A stretch of DNA of 9,032 nucleotides from an uncultured Clostridia bacterium. GTDB taxonomy: Bacteria; Bacillota; Clostridia; Christensenellales; Aristaeellaceae. The number at the start of each line of letters is the position of its first letter. Position 1 is the first letter of the stretch. A program made the position numbers and the translations under genes. The notes under the pieces are model-generated. The model had not been told where the DNA came from, did no database searches, and worked only from the letters and a program-made list of their open reading frames with translations. Positions 1-6,897 of the stretch are shown here, in pieces. The stretch spans positions 1 through 9,032 of the forward strand of contig CAMDVP010000117.1 of the NCBI GenBank assembly GCA_945877525.1, given 5' to 3'.

Positions 1-1770
1 CAGGGTATCGGCCCGCAGGTCGTCCGCCAGGGGCACGATGCCGCCCGCGGGGGCCAGCACCGGGTATTCCGAAAGGGGCCGCCACAGCCGCAGCATCCGT
101 CCGCCGGAATACATCTGCCCACCGAAGAAGTCAAACCACAGTCCCTCCGGCAGCCATGCGGTCACGCTGGCCAGGCGCAGGGTGGGATCCATGGGCGAGG
201 TGATGGGGCAAACCATCAGCGTGGGGCCGAAGAGATACTGGTTTTTCACCTCGTAGGCCTCGCGGCGGTCGGGCCAGCGGTGATACATGGGGCGTACCGG
301 AGCCTCGCACAGGCGGCTGGCCCGCTCGGCAGCGGTGTACAGGTAGGGAATCAGCCGGTGACGCAGGCGAAGCAGCTCGGTCATCTGCCGCTCGGTTTCC
401 GGCTCAAAAGACCAGGGCTCCTTACTGCAGAAATCGTTCTTGGTGGAGTGCAGGCGCAGGATGGGGGAAAACACGCCGAACTGCAGCCACCGCAGGGAAA
501 GCTCGTCGCTGCGGAAACCCTGCATGTGGCCGCCGATGTCGTGGCTCCACCAGGGATAGCCGATATTGGCCGCCATGGTGGTGAACCGGGGTTGGAAATC
601 CAGCGATTCCCAACTGATCACAGTGTCTCCGGAGAAGCCCACGGGGCAGCGGTGGCTGCCCGGCCCGGCATAGCGGGAAAGAATCAGCCCCCGCGTGCCG
701 CCGCGGCAGCTGTCGCGGTAATGGCGCTCGTTGAGCACCCACAGGGGGTCAAGCCCCTCCACCGCGCTGGTGGTGCCCTGCTGCCAGTCAATCCACCAGA
801 AGTCTACGCCCTCCTGCTCCATGGGGTGGTGCAGGCACTCAAAATACGCCTTGAGGAATTCCTCGCTGCCCGGGTCAAAGTCGATGGCCAGCTTTTCCTC
901 CGGGTCGCGGCCCAGGGCGCGGCACATGGCGGGATAGGCCTCCTCGTGGGGCTGTACGCCGTCGGCGGGGTGCAGGTTCAGTGTCACCCGCATGCCCCGG
1001 CGGTGCAGTTCCGCAAGCAGGGCGGGCGGATCGGGGAACAGCTCCCGGTTCCAGGTATAGCCCGTCCAGCCGGTGCCGTAGGGCACATCGGTCAGGTGCC
1101 AGTCCATGTCGATCACCGCCACGGCCAGGGGGATGCCCGCGTCACGGAAGCGATCCATCAGCTGCATATAGCTTTCCTGGGTGTATTCATGGTAGCGGCT
1201 CCACCAGTTGCCCAGAGCATAGCGGGGCGGCATGGGCACCGCGCCGGACAGGCGGTGGAAGTCCCGCAAACAGCCCGTATAGTCCAGCCCGTAGCCGAAG
1301 AAATACAGGTCGATCTCCTTGTTTTTCCTGGGCAGGAAGTGTCCGTCCTCCGTCAGCAGCATGGACTGGCTGTCGTCCAGCACGGAATAGCCCTGCCAGG
1401 AAACAAGCCCGTCCTCCACGGGGATTTCCCCGTCGGCCTCGTCCAGGGTGCGGGCGGTGCCGCCCAGGGTGCGCAGCTTCTGCCCATAGCGCCACACGCC
1501 GCCGAAGGCCTTGCCCGCGCCCTTGAGAGAAATGCACAGCCCGCTGCCGCTGAAGGGCCCTTCGTTGTAGACCAGGTGCAGGTGCTCGGTGTCGATTTCC
1601 AGGCCGCGGGAGGTGTGGCGCGTGATGAGCTCCACGGGTTCAAAGTCCCGGCAGCGCGCGCAGGTGGTCAGCCCGTCCTCAAACAGGCCGTCGGGCTGGT
1701 ATTCCAGGCGAACCATCCGGGAGGTGAGAAAGGTCAGGCGGTAAGTGTTTCCCCTGAGAATCGTGGTCAT
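1..1770 (-). CDS. GH31 family alpha-glycosidase (3' end cut by window edge)
   Basis: Probable retaining alpha-glycosidase acting on alpha-linked sugars or oligosaccharides; the exact specificity cannot be read from sequence. The 590 codons visible from ATG at 1770 run open to base 1 with no stop. The start is set by AGGAG nine bases upstream. An N-terminal beta-sandwich (about residues 1-175) leads into the (beta/alpha)8 barrel. Visible GH31 landmarks are VIDMDW (219-224), WWIDWQQG with likely nucleophile D328, FSGDT with likely acid/base D382, HDIGGH (410-415) and LRLHS (438-442). The C-terminal sandwich begins near 520. No signal peptide is seen, so the enzyme is probably cytoplasmic and acts on imported substrate. 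It follows the solute-binding protein gene by 128 nt and is probably the last visible gene of the uptake operon. The residues after the nucleophile (WQQG) differ from the common DMNE form. The GH31 assignment is firm; the substrate is unknown. Confidence 0.93.
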   Translation of the reverse strand, partial: MTTILRGNTYRLTFLTSRMVRLEYQPDGLFEDGLTTCARCRDFEPVELITRHTSRGLEIDTEHLHLVYNEGPFSGSGLCISLKGAGKAFGGVWRYGQKLRTLGGTARTLDEADGEIPVEDGLVSWQGYSVLDDSQSMLLTEDGHFLPRKNKEIDLYFFGYGLDYTGCLRDFHRLSGAVPMPPRYALGNWWSRYHEYTQESYMQLMDRFRDAGIPLAVAVIDMDWHLTDVPYGTGWTGYTWNRELFPDPPALLAELHRRGMRVTLNLHPADGVQPHEEAYPAMCRALGRDPEEKLAIDFDPGSEEFLKAYFECLHHPMEQEGVDFWWIDWQQGTTSAVEGLDPLWVLNERHYRDSCRGGTRGLILSRYAGPGSHRCPVGFSGDTVISWESLDFQPRFTTMAANIGYPWWSHDIGGHMQGFRSDELSLRWLQFGVFSPILRLHSTKNDFCSKEPWSFEPETERQMTELLRLRHRLIPYLYTAAERASRLCEAPVRPMYHRWPDRREAYEVKNQYLFGPTLMVCPITSPMDPTLRLASVTAWLPEGLWFDFFGGQMYSGGRMLRLWRPLSEYPVLAPAGGIVPLADDLRADTL

Positions 1771-1810
1771 AGAAACCGACTCCTTTTGATGGTATTTCGT
1801 GGCATAAAGA

Positions 1811-1848
1811 CGGCGGGAGCAAATGGTGTAACTCATCTGCCCCCGCCG
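1811..1848 (-). promoter_or_regulatory. Intercistronic hairpin between binding-protein gene and GH31 gene
   Basis: Two 11-base arms (1811-1821 and 1838-1848) pair with a single G-U wobble around a 16-nt loop. The following RNA on the minus strand is UCUUUAUG, too poor in U for a convincing intrinsic terminator. It may be a leaky terminator or a 3' stabiliser that keeps binding-protein mRNA more abundant than GH31 mRNA. The pairing is seen directly; the role is inference. Confidence 0.5.
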
Positions 1849-1898
1849 GGTTCAGGCCCTGTCAGGCACGGAGCATAGCTGCTTCGCCAGGGCAGGGA

Positions 1899-3476
1899 TT
1901 ACTTCTGGGCCTCCAGGTAGCGGGCATAGGCGCCCTCGTAGATGGCGTTCATCTGCTCCAGACCCATCTGGTTCAGCTGCTGCACGTAGGCGTCCCAGCC
2001 CTCGTCGATGCCGCCCTCGGTGACCCACTTGGCACGGGTGGTGTCCACGTAGGTGTCGATGTCGGCCTGCAGGAAGGACAACTCGTTGTACTCGTCAGCA
2101 GTATACTTCAGTTCGGGGAAGCAGGGGCGCACATACTGGGCGGTCTTTTCGTCCATGGCAACCTTCAGGCCGTCGCCCTCGGTGGGGTCAAGGATGATCA
2201 GCTTGTCAAACTCAATGGAGGAATACTTGGGGCCAAAGTCGCGCAGGGAGCGGTCCCAGTACCAGGCGTCGGCGCTGGTGCCCTCGGGCGGATTGTTCAG
2301 GGTGTAGGTGCCGTCGGCGTTGGCGGTGGTCACTTCGCCCAGGCCGCCCCAGAAGTTCTGGATGCTGGCTTCGCCGGTATAGAACTGGTCGGCCCAGCGC
2401 AGCACCACCTCGGGATACTTGCAGGCGGTGGTGATGGACAGCTGGTTGGACTTGACGGAGTACAGGCCGTTCACGTCGCCCTGCTGGTAGCGCTGGCCGT
2501 CGGGGCCGGCAATGGGCTCGATGACGGCATACTCGCTCTTCCAGCGGCGGAAGATGGCGTCATAGCTCCAGGCATAGCCGAAGCCCACGCGGGACACGTT
2601 GGGGTCGTCGCACTTGGCGTCGCGGATCACCTGATCCTGGGTGAAGATTTCCTGGTCGATCAGACCCATGGCATACAGCTCGTGGGCCCACTTCAGTCCG
2701 GCCTTGTACTCCTCGCTGGTGTAGGCATAGCGCACGGAGCCATCCTCATTCACCAGGTAGCGGGTGCCGTACACATCGGTCATACCGAAGGGGGACAGGA
2801 AGTCCATGCCCAGGCCGATGCCGGTGAAGGGAATCTCGTCGTTGGGGTCTCCGTTGCCGTTGGCGTCCTGCTCCTTGAAAGCCTTCAGCACAGCCACCAG
2901 CTCGTCCACAGTGGTGGGTACCTCAAGGTTCAGGTTTTCCAGCCACTTCATGTTGATAACGGGCACGTTGCAGGCCACGGGGCGCTTGGGCATGCGGGAG
3001 GGCAGGGAGTAGATATGCCCGTCGGCGGAGGTGGAAATGGCCTTCAGCTCGGGCATTTCCTCAAAGGCCTTGGTCAGGTTGGGCATATACTGCGCAATCA
3101 GGTCTTCCAGGGGGAGGAAATACTCCACGTTGTTGATTATATCAGATTCATTGAAGGTTTGGAAGCCCAGAACCACATCGGGCAGCACACTTTCGCCGCC
3201 GGCCAGCAGGATAGGCTTCTGGTCGGACCAGTCGTTGGAGGACACGATCTGCCAGTCCACCTTCACATTGGCTTCCTTTTCCAGATTGACCAGGAAGGGA
3301 TTGGTGGTGAAGGAATCGCCCATGTCGCCCCAGCGCATGGTCAGCACGCTGAAGGAAACGGGCTCGTCCACAATCGGCATGCCCTCGGCGTGGAAGGTGG
3401 CGGGAATTTCCGCCATCGCCGACGCGCAGGTGAGCAGCATGGTCAGTGCAAGCAATAGGGACAGCATTTTCTTCAT
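1899..3476 (-). CDS. Extracellular sugar-binding protein of ABC transporter (YtcQ/LipO-like)
   Basis: Captures a saccharide outside the cell and delivers it to the two permeases encoded upstream. The 525-residue length suits the large YtcQ/LipO/AlgQ-like binding proteins (about 500-560 aa). The start at 3476 is chosen because AGGAGG lies seven bases upstream and the protein then opens with a signal peptide: MKK, a hydrophobic stretch to about residue 16, then C17 and ASAMA-E. A signal peptidase I cut after A22 is likely. C17 sits in LLTC, a poor lipobox because Thr occupies -1, so lipid anchoring is uncertain. Residues 204-214 (DANGNGDPNDE) resemble the EF-hand-like calcium site known from alginate-binding AlgQ proteins. 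The open frame extends upstream to 3602, but that stretch would overlap the permease gene and has no signal peptide. The bound sugar is unknown; the GH31 neighbour suggests an alpha-linked oligosaccharide. Confidence 0.93.
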   Translation of the reverse strand: MKKMLSLLLALTMLLTCASAMAEIPATFHAEGMPIVDEPVSFSVLTMRWGDMGDSFTTNPFLVNLEKEANVKVDWQIVSSNDWSDQKPILLAGGESVLPDVVLGFQTFNESDIINNVEYFLPLEDLIAQYMPNLTKAFEEMPELKAISTSADGHIYSLPSRMPKRPVACNVPVINMKWLENLNLEVPTTVDELVAVLKAFKEQDANGNGDPNDEIPFTGIGLGMDFLSPFGMTDVYGTRYLVNEDGSVRYAYTSEEYKAGLKWAHELYAMGLIDQEIFTQDQVIRDAKCDDPNVSRVGFGYAWSYDAIFRRWKSEYAVIEPIAGPDGQRYQQGDVNGLYSVKSNQLSITTACKYPEVVLRWADQFYTGEASIQNFWGGLGEVTTANADGTYTLNNPPEGTSADAWYWDRSLRDFGPKYSSIEFDKLIILDPTEGDGLKVAMDEKTAQYVRPCFPELKYTADEYNELSFLQADIDTYVDTTRAKWVTEGGIDEGWDAYVQQLNQMGLEQMNAIYEGAYARYLEAQK

Positions 3477-3498
3477 GGTTCTACCTCCTTTTATTCTG

Positions 3499-3518
3499 GA
3501 ACGGCTCCCCGGCCGTTC
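3499..3518 (-). promoter_or_regulatory. Hairpin just upstream of the binding-protein gene
   Basis: A perfect 7-bp inverted repeat, GAACGGC / GCCGTTC, encloses a 6-nt loop in the 59-nt gap between the second permease and the binding-protein gene. On the minus strand it is followed by CAGAAUAAAAGGAGG, so it ends about ten bases before the Shine-Dalgarno and has no U tract. It is a plausible 5' stabiliser or processing site that would raise binding-protein output over permeases. Role inferred. Confidence 0.45.
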
Positions 3519-3535
3519 AGTGACGATGGAATGAC

Positions 3536-4435
3536 TTACCCCTTCACCGCGCCAATCATCACGCCCTGGTCGAAATACTTCTGGATGAAGGGATACACGC
3601 ACATGATGGGCACCGTGGCGATGATAATCATGGCATAGCGCACCAGGTTGGCCCGGCGCATGGCGATCATGGCGGCCTCGCCCGTGCCCAGGGCGGCGAA
3701 GTTCTGGTTGGTGATGAGGATATTGCGCATGATCAGCTGCAGGGGATACAGGTTTTCGTCCCTAATGTAAATCAGCGCGTTGAAGTAGGAATTCCACTGC
3801 CCCACTGCCGTCCACAGGGCAATGACGGAGATCACCGCCTTGGACAACGGCAGCGCCATGGTGAAGAAGAAGCGCAGGTTGCCGCAGCCGTCGATCTGCG
3901 CGGCGTCCCACAGATCCGGGGGCAGGCTGGTCTCGAAAAAGGTGCGGGCAACGATGATGTTGTACGCGCTCACCGAGAAGGGCAGCACCAGCACCCAGAA
4001 GGTGTTGTACAGCCCGGCCTGCTGCACGGTGAGGAAAATGGGAATCAGGCCGCCGGAGAAAAACATGGTGAACACATACAGACCCATCAGGCCCTTGCGG
4101 CCCCACAGATCCTTGCGGGAGAGGGCGTAGGCGGCGGGGATGTTCACCGCCAGGCCGATGAGGGTGCCCGCCACCGTATAGGCGATGGTGTTGCGATAGC
4201 CCAGCCAGACCTTGGGCTGCTTGAGAAGCTCGTCATAGCCGTCCAGGGTGAAGCCCACCGGCCAGACCCACACATGACCGCCCGCCACGGCGGAGGGGTC
4301 GGAAAAGGAAGCGATGACAATAAACCACAATGGATACAGGATAATCAGCAGAAGCACCGCGCAGATGCTGTACAGAATGGCGTCGAACACCACGTCCCGC
4401 CCCTGGCGGCGAACCCTGTGACCGGTATGCGTCAT
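3536..4435 (-). CDS. Carbohydrate ABC transporter permease (YtcP/LplC-like)
   Basis: One of two membrane subunits of the sugar importer, of the MalG-like type within the YtcP/LplC group. The 299-residue protein has a first membrane span at about 22-42, further spans near 83-104, 117-135, 145-165 and 198-215, and a last one near 267-284. The EAA loop that docks the ATPase appears as DAAQIDGCGN (177-186) followed by the conserved ALP at 194-196. The C-terminus GVMIGAVKG is characteristic of this group. The start at 4435 is supported by AGGAGG nine bases upstream; a GTG seven codons earlier would overlap the preceding gene. The stop of the partner permease lies inside the ribosome-binding region, leaving a 14-nt gap, so the two subunits are probably translated together. 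Confidence 0.95.
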   Translation of the reverse strand: MTHTGHRVRRQGRDVVFDAILYSICAVLLLIILYPLWFIVIASFSDPSAVAGGHVWVWPVGFTLDGYDELLKQPKVWLGYRNTIAYTVAGTLIGLAVNIPAAYALSRKDLWGRKGLMGLYVFTMFFSGGLIPIFLTVQQAGLYNTFWVLVLPFSVSAYNIIVARTFFETSLPPDLWDAAQIDGCGNLRFFFTMALPLSKAVISVIALWTAVGQWNSYFNALIYIRDENLYPLQLIMRNILITNQNFAALGTGEAAMIAMRRANLVRYAMIIIATVPIMCVYPFIQKYFDQGVMIGAVKG

Positions 4436-4449
4436 GGTCGTATTCCTCC

Positions 4450-5373
4450 TTACCACAGGCTGGTGTCGCCCAGCTTCCTTGTCACGCCGTTCACCAGCAC
4501 CAGCAGTACGAAGTTGATCACGTTGTTGAACAGGTTCACGGCGGTGGACACGGCATACTGGTTGTTCTTCAGGCCCATCTTGTACACATAGGTGGCGATG
4601 ACCTCGCTGGTCTGCATGTTCAGGTCGTTCTGCATCAGGAACACCTTTTCAAAGCCCACGTTCATCAGGTTGCCCGCGCGGAGAATCAGCATGATGCAGG
4701 CGGTGGGGAGGATCAGCGGCAGGTCGATGTAGCACAGCTTCTGCCAACGGGAGGCGCCGTCCACGGTAGCGGCCTCGTACAGCGTGGGGTCGATGGAGGA
4801 CAGCGCCGCCAGGAAGATGATGGAGTCCCACCCCGCGTGCTGCCAGATGTCCGACCACACATACAGGCTGGGGAAGGCCGAGGCCATGCCCATCAGGTTG
4901 GGGGCTTCCTTGCCAAACATGCGGTAGATGGTGCCGATCAGCCCCGTGGAGGGCGACAGCCAGATGAGCAAAAGCCCTACCATGACCACCGTGGAAATGA
5001 AGTGCGGCAGGTACAGGATGGTCTGGAACCCCTTGCGGAAGCGCTTGGCGGTAATCTGGTTAATCATCAGCGCCAGCATGATCGGGATGGGGAAGCCCGC
5101 CAGCATGCTGTACAGGCTCAGCCACAGGGTGTTGCGGATGGTGGTTTTGCACTGGAAGGAGTTGAAAAACCGCATGAAGTTCTTAAGCAGCGGATCTGAC
5201 CAGGGGCTGCCCATGATGCCCAGGGAATTCTTGTAATCCTTGAAGGCGATGATGATGCCGTACATGGGCTTGTAGGCAAACATCACGAGCAGCACAAGCG
5301 AGGGAAGCAAAAGCAGGTACAGGCCCCAGTTGCGCGTGATGCGCCGCACAGAACGGTAGCGGGTGGACTGCAT
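4450..5373 (-). CDS. Carbohydrate ABC transporter permease (YteP/LplB-like)
   Basis: First gene of the uptake operon and the second membrane subunit, of the MalF-like YteP/LplB type. It has 307 residues. The first span is at about 17-36, followed by the family segment YGIIIAFKDY (38-47). Further spans lie near 86-105, 119-139, 183-193, 216-233 and 284-295. The EAA loop is YEAATVDGAS (199-208), ending with the conserved LP at 218-219. ATG at 5373 has AAAGGGG seven bases upstream. It lies directly behind a strong promoter and operator. No ATP-binding subunit is encoded nearby; transporters of this class typically use a shared MsmX/MsmK-type ATPase encoded elsewhere, so that partner is inferred. 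Confidence 0.95.
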   Translation of the reverse strand: MQSTRYRSVRRITRNWGLYLLLLPSLVLLVMFAYKPMYGIIIAFKDYKNSLGIMGSPWSDPLLKNFMRFFNSFQCKTTIRNTLWLSLYSMLAGFPIPIMLALMINQITAKRFRKGFQTILYLPHFISTVVMVGLLLIWLSPSTGLIGTIYRMFGKEAPNLMGMASAFPSLYVWSDIWQHAGWDSIIFLAALSSIDPTLYEAATVDGASRWQKLCYIDLPLILPTACIMLILRAGNLMNVGFEKVFLMQNDLNMQTSEVIATYVYKMGLKNNQYAVSTAVNLFNNVINFVLLVLVNGVTRKLGDTSLW

Positions 5374-5400
5374 GGGATCGCCCCTTTGCCGGTTTATTAG

Positions 5401-5414
5401 GTTTAGCGCTTAAC
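5401..5414. promoter_or_regulatory. Operator O1, LacI-type near-palindrome over the operon start
   Basis: GTTTAGCGCTTAAC is palindromic except for one symmetric pair and is centred on a CG step, as expected for LacI-family operators where the hinge leucine enters the central CG. It lies at about +2 to +15 of the predicted uptake-operon transcript, a classical repression position. A second copy, 13 of 14 bases identical, is at 5598-5611. Confidence 0.75.
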
Positions 5415-5422
5415 TTAAGTAT

Positions 5423-5451
5423 ACTATAACACAGCACTTTTAGCGTGTCAA
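5423..5451 (-). promoter_or_regulatory. Sigma-A promoter of the sugar-uptake operon
   Basis: Read on the minus strand: TTGACA (-35, bases 5451-5446), a 17-nt spacer, then TATAGT (-10, bases 5428-5423). This matches consensus at 11 of 12 positions. Transcription should start near 5416, about 43 bases before the first permease ATG. O1 covers the first transcribed bases. Confidence 0.85.
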
Positions 5452-5454
5452 GTG

Positions 5455-5597
5455 GGATTTGAAAACTTTTTTGCTTCGGTGATTATTTCTCTCTTTTATT
5501 TTTATTCATTGTCTATTTCTATCAATCCATTCTATGCGGATATATTCTGTATCATGCAAATTCTTCGGATAAATACGACTCTCTCTTTAGAAAGAAA
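5455..5597. other. AT-rich core of the divergent intergenic region
   Basis: The 333-bp gap between the divergent genes (5374-5706) holds two promoters and two operators. The middle, about 5455-5597, is markedly AT-rich with T runs (for example 5466-5471 and 5493-5507) and contrasts with the GC-rich genes on both sides. I find no open frame, RNA gene or clear repeat in it. It may serve as a flexible or bent spacer between the two operators. Confidence 0.5.
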
Positions 5598-5611
5598 GTT
5601 TAGCGCTTGAC
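5598..5611. promoter_or_regulatory. Operator O2, second LacI-type near-palindrome
   Basis: GTTTAGCGCTTGAC differs from O1 at one base, with the same orientation and the same central CG. It ends 11 bp before the -35 box of the regulator gene. The centre-to-centre distance to O1 is 197 bp, about 18.8 helical turns, which would allow DNA looping by a tetramer or bridging dimers. It may mediate autoregulation, act as an auxiliary site for the uptake operon, or both. Confidence 0.7.
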
Positions 5612-5622
5612 CTATTTTCCCA

Positions 5623-5651
5623 TTGCCATTTCCTGTCCATTATGGTATAGT
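5623..5651 (+). promoter_or_regulatory. Promoter of the LacI-family regulator
   Basis: TTGCCA (5623-5628), a 17-nt spacer and TATAGT (5646-5651), with an extended -10 TG at 5643-5644. The predicted start near 5658 leaves a leader of about 50 nt before the ATG at 5707. Confidence 0.75.
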
Positions 5652-5706
5652 AGAAAAAGAAAGCCCGCCGGCGCATGACCGCCCCGTCGGGAAGCGAGGA
5701 TTCGTC

Positions 5707-6747
5707 ATGACGACGCTCAAGGAAATCGCCCAGGCCGCCGGGGTCAGCATGACCACTGTGTCCAATGTCATTAACGGCAAGCTCAATCGGGTTTCCGCGG
5801 ACACCGTGGAGCGCATTCAGGCGCTCATCAGCCAGTCCGGCTATGTGCCCAACCAGGCCGCCCGCTCCCTGGCCCAGCGGGAAAGCCGTGTGGTGGCCAT
5901 TATTGTCCAGGCCAGCGAAAACGAGAATATCTTTCGCAACCCCTATGCCGCGGAATATGTGGGGGCGCTAACGGTAGAGCTGCACCGCAGCGGCTATTAT
6001 CCTCTGATCCGTTTTTCCGACGACTACCGCGACGTGGAGGCGGATCTGCGGGGCTGGAACGTGGCCGGGGCCATCTTCAGCGGCACCTTCAGCCGCCATC
6101 TTCAGAATATCCACTCCCTGAAAACCGTGCCCACCGTGCTGACTGACTGCTACTTCCGCCTGCCTGGGGTAAACCATGTGGGCGTGGACGACGATGCTGC
6201 CGGGCAGATGGCAGGGGATTACCTGGCCCGGATGGGTCACCGCCGGGTGGCCCTCATGACCAACAACCTGCAGGACAGCGAGGTGGACCAGCACCGCCTG
6301 GCAGGCTTCCGCACGGGGCTTGCCGCCCATGGCATCACCCTTTCGGAGCGCTGTGTTTTTCCCCAGCCCATCGCAGCGGAAACCATCGGCCAGCTGACCT
6401 CGCTGCTCCGCAGCCCCGACGGCCCCACCGCCATTTTCTGCACAGCGGACAGAATCGCCGCCCAGCTGATGCAGCTGCTCAGCGCGGAGGGCTTCCGCGT
6501 GCCGGAGGATGTGTCCGTGCTGGGCTTTGACAACCTGCCCATGGCTGAAATCACTCACCCGCCCCTCACCACCCTGGCCCAGGACATCGACCAGAAGGCT
6601 CATCTGGTGGTAGACATGCTTCTGCGCCATATCCGCCAGGAAACCCTTGCCCCGGAGCGCACGCTGCTGGGGGTATGGCTGGTGGAACGCCAAAGCGTCC
6701 GCCGCGTGGGGCCGCCGGCAGCGCTTGCTCCCGATACAAGCGCATAA
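5707..6747 (+). CDS. LacI-family transcriptional regulator
   Basis: Likely sugar-responsive repressor of the divergent uptake operon. The 346 residues match the family's usual length. The helix-turn-helix is at about 4-24 (LKEIAQAAGVS, TTVSNVING), followed by the hinge helix PNQAARSLA (48-56) with L55 as the expected minor-groove leucine. The rest is a periplasmic-binding-protein-like effector domain with the family signature GFDNLPMAE and the following PPLTT. The start at 5707 has GAGGA six bases upstream and gives the standard family N-terminus. A TTG 28 codons earlier coincides with the -35 box and is unlikely. Two matching operator-like palindromes upstream suggest it controls the operon and perhaps itself. 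The effector is unknown, probably a sugar released by the transporter/GH31 pathway. Confidence 0.93.
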   Translation: MTTLKEIAQAAGVSMTTVSNVINGKLNRVSADTVERIQALISQSGYVPNQAARSLAQRESRVVAIIVQASENENIFRNPYAAEYVGALTVELHRSGYYPLIRFSDDYRDVEADLRGWNVAGAIFSGTFSRHLQNIHSLKTVPTVLTDCYFRLPGVNHVGVDDDAAGQMAGDYLARMGHRRVALMTNNLQDSEVDQHRLAGFRTGLAAHGITLSERCVFPQPIAAETIGQLTSLLRSPDGPTAIFCTADRIAAQLMQLLSAEGFRVPEDVSVLGFDNLPMAEITHPPLTTLAQDIDQKAHLVVDMLLRHIRQETLAPERTLLGVWLVERQSVRRVGPPAALAPDTSA

Positions 6748-6775
6748 TACTGTTCTCGCATAAAACGATTTCCTT

Positions 6776-6849
6776 GCCCCAGGCAGAGGTTTCGCGCCTG
6801 CGGGCGCGACCAAAGGGCTTTCCGATCGCCCTTTGGAAACCTTCGGGGC
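6776..6849. other. Possible three-way-junction structured element
   Basis: Nested inverted repeats fold this stretch into a cloverleaf-like form on either strand. The outer stem pairs 6776-6780 (GCCCC) with 6845-6849 (GGGGC). The inner stem pairs 6787-6793 (AGGTTTC) with 6836-6842 (GAAACCT). Two hairpins sit inside: 6794-6798 with 6803-6807 around TGCG, and a perfect 9-bp stem 6810-6818 with 6828-6836 around a 9-nt loop. Bases at the junction (C6793, G6836) can join either stem. It lies 28 nt after the regulator's stop codon and is followed by only a short TTTT (6855-6858). It may be a terminator-like 3' structure, a dispersed REP-like repeat, or a small structured RNA. I cannot assign it to a named family. 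Confidence 0.5.
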
Positions 6850-6897
6850 CGTCCTTTTGCTGCTATACTTTTAATGCAACACAGTATAATCATTCGC

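Noticed and set aside
280..1878. Long plus-strand open frame of 532 codons
   Set aside because: It lies antisense to the GH31 gene, whose minus-strand frame carries clear catalytic motifs, and its own translation is low-complexity (rich in Gly, Ala, Val, Gln and His) with no recognisable domain. It is a by-product of GC-rich codon use.
2682..3458. Plus-strand open frame of 258 codons
   Set aside because: It is antisense to the binding-protein gene, rich in Gly, His, Val and Gln, with no domain and no convincing start signal.
3477..3602. Upstream extension of the binding-protein frame by 42 residues
   Set aside because: It would overlap the preceding permease gene and bury the signal peptide; the ATG at 3476 has an ideal AGGAGG.
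5436..5453. Possible third operator containing TTTTAGCG next to TGTCAA
   Set aside because: Only about 9 of 14 positions match O1/O2 and symmetry is poor; the bases are better explained as the operon -35 box and spacer.
5459..5487. Possible extra promoter TTGAAA with an ATTATT -10 in the AT-rich gap
   Set aside because: The -10 match is weak and such matches are expected by chance in AT-rich DNA; both flanking genes already have strong promoters.
5623..5706. TTG start that would extend the LacI-family protein by 28 residues
   Set aside because: The codon lies on the -35 box of the predicted promoter, so it would not be transcribed, and the extension does not look like the standard family N-terminus.
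5968..6813. Minus-strand open frame of 281 codons
   Set aside because: It is antisense to the LacI-family gene and shows no recognisable motif; the opposite strand has full family signatures.
6885..6890. Another perfect TATAAT upstream of aroE
   Set aside because: No acceptable -35 box lies 16-18 bases upstream and no TG extension is present. The TATAAT at 6931-6936 with TGGACA is the better promoter, although this one could be a minor start.
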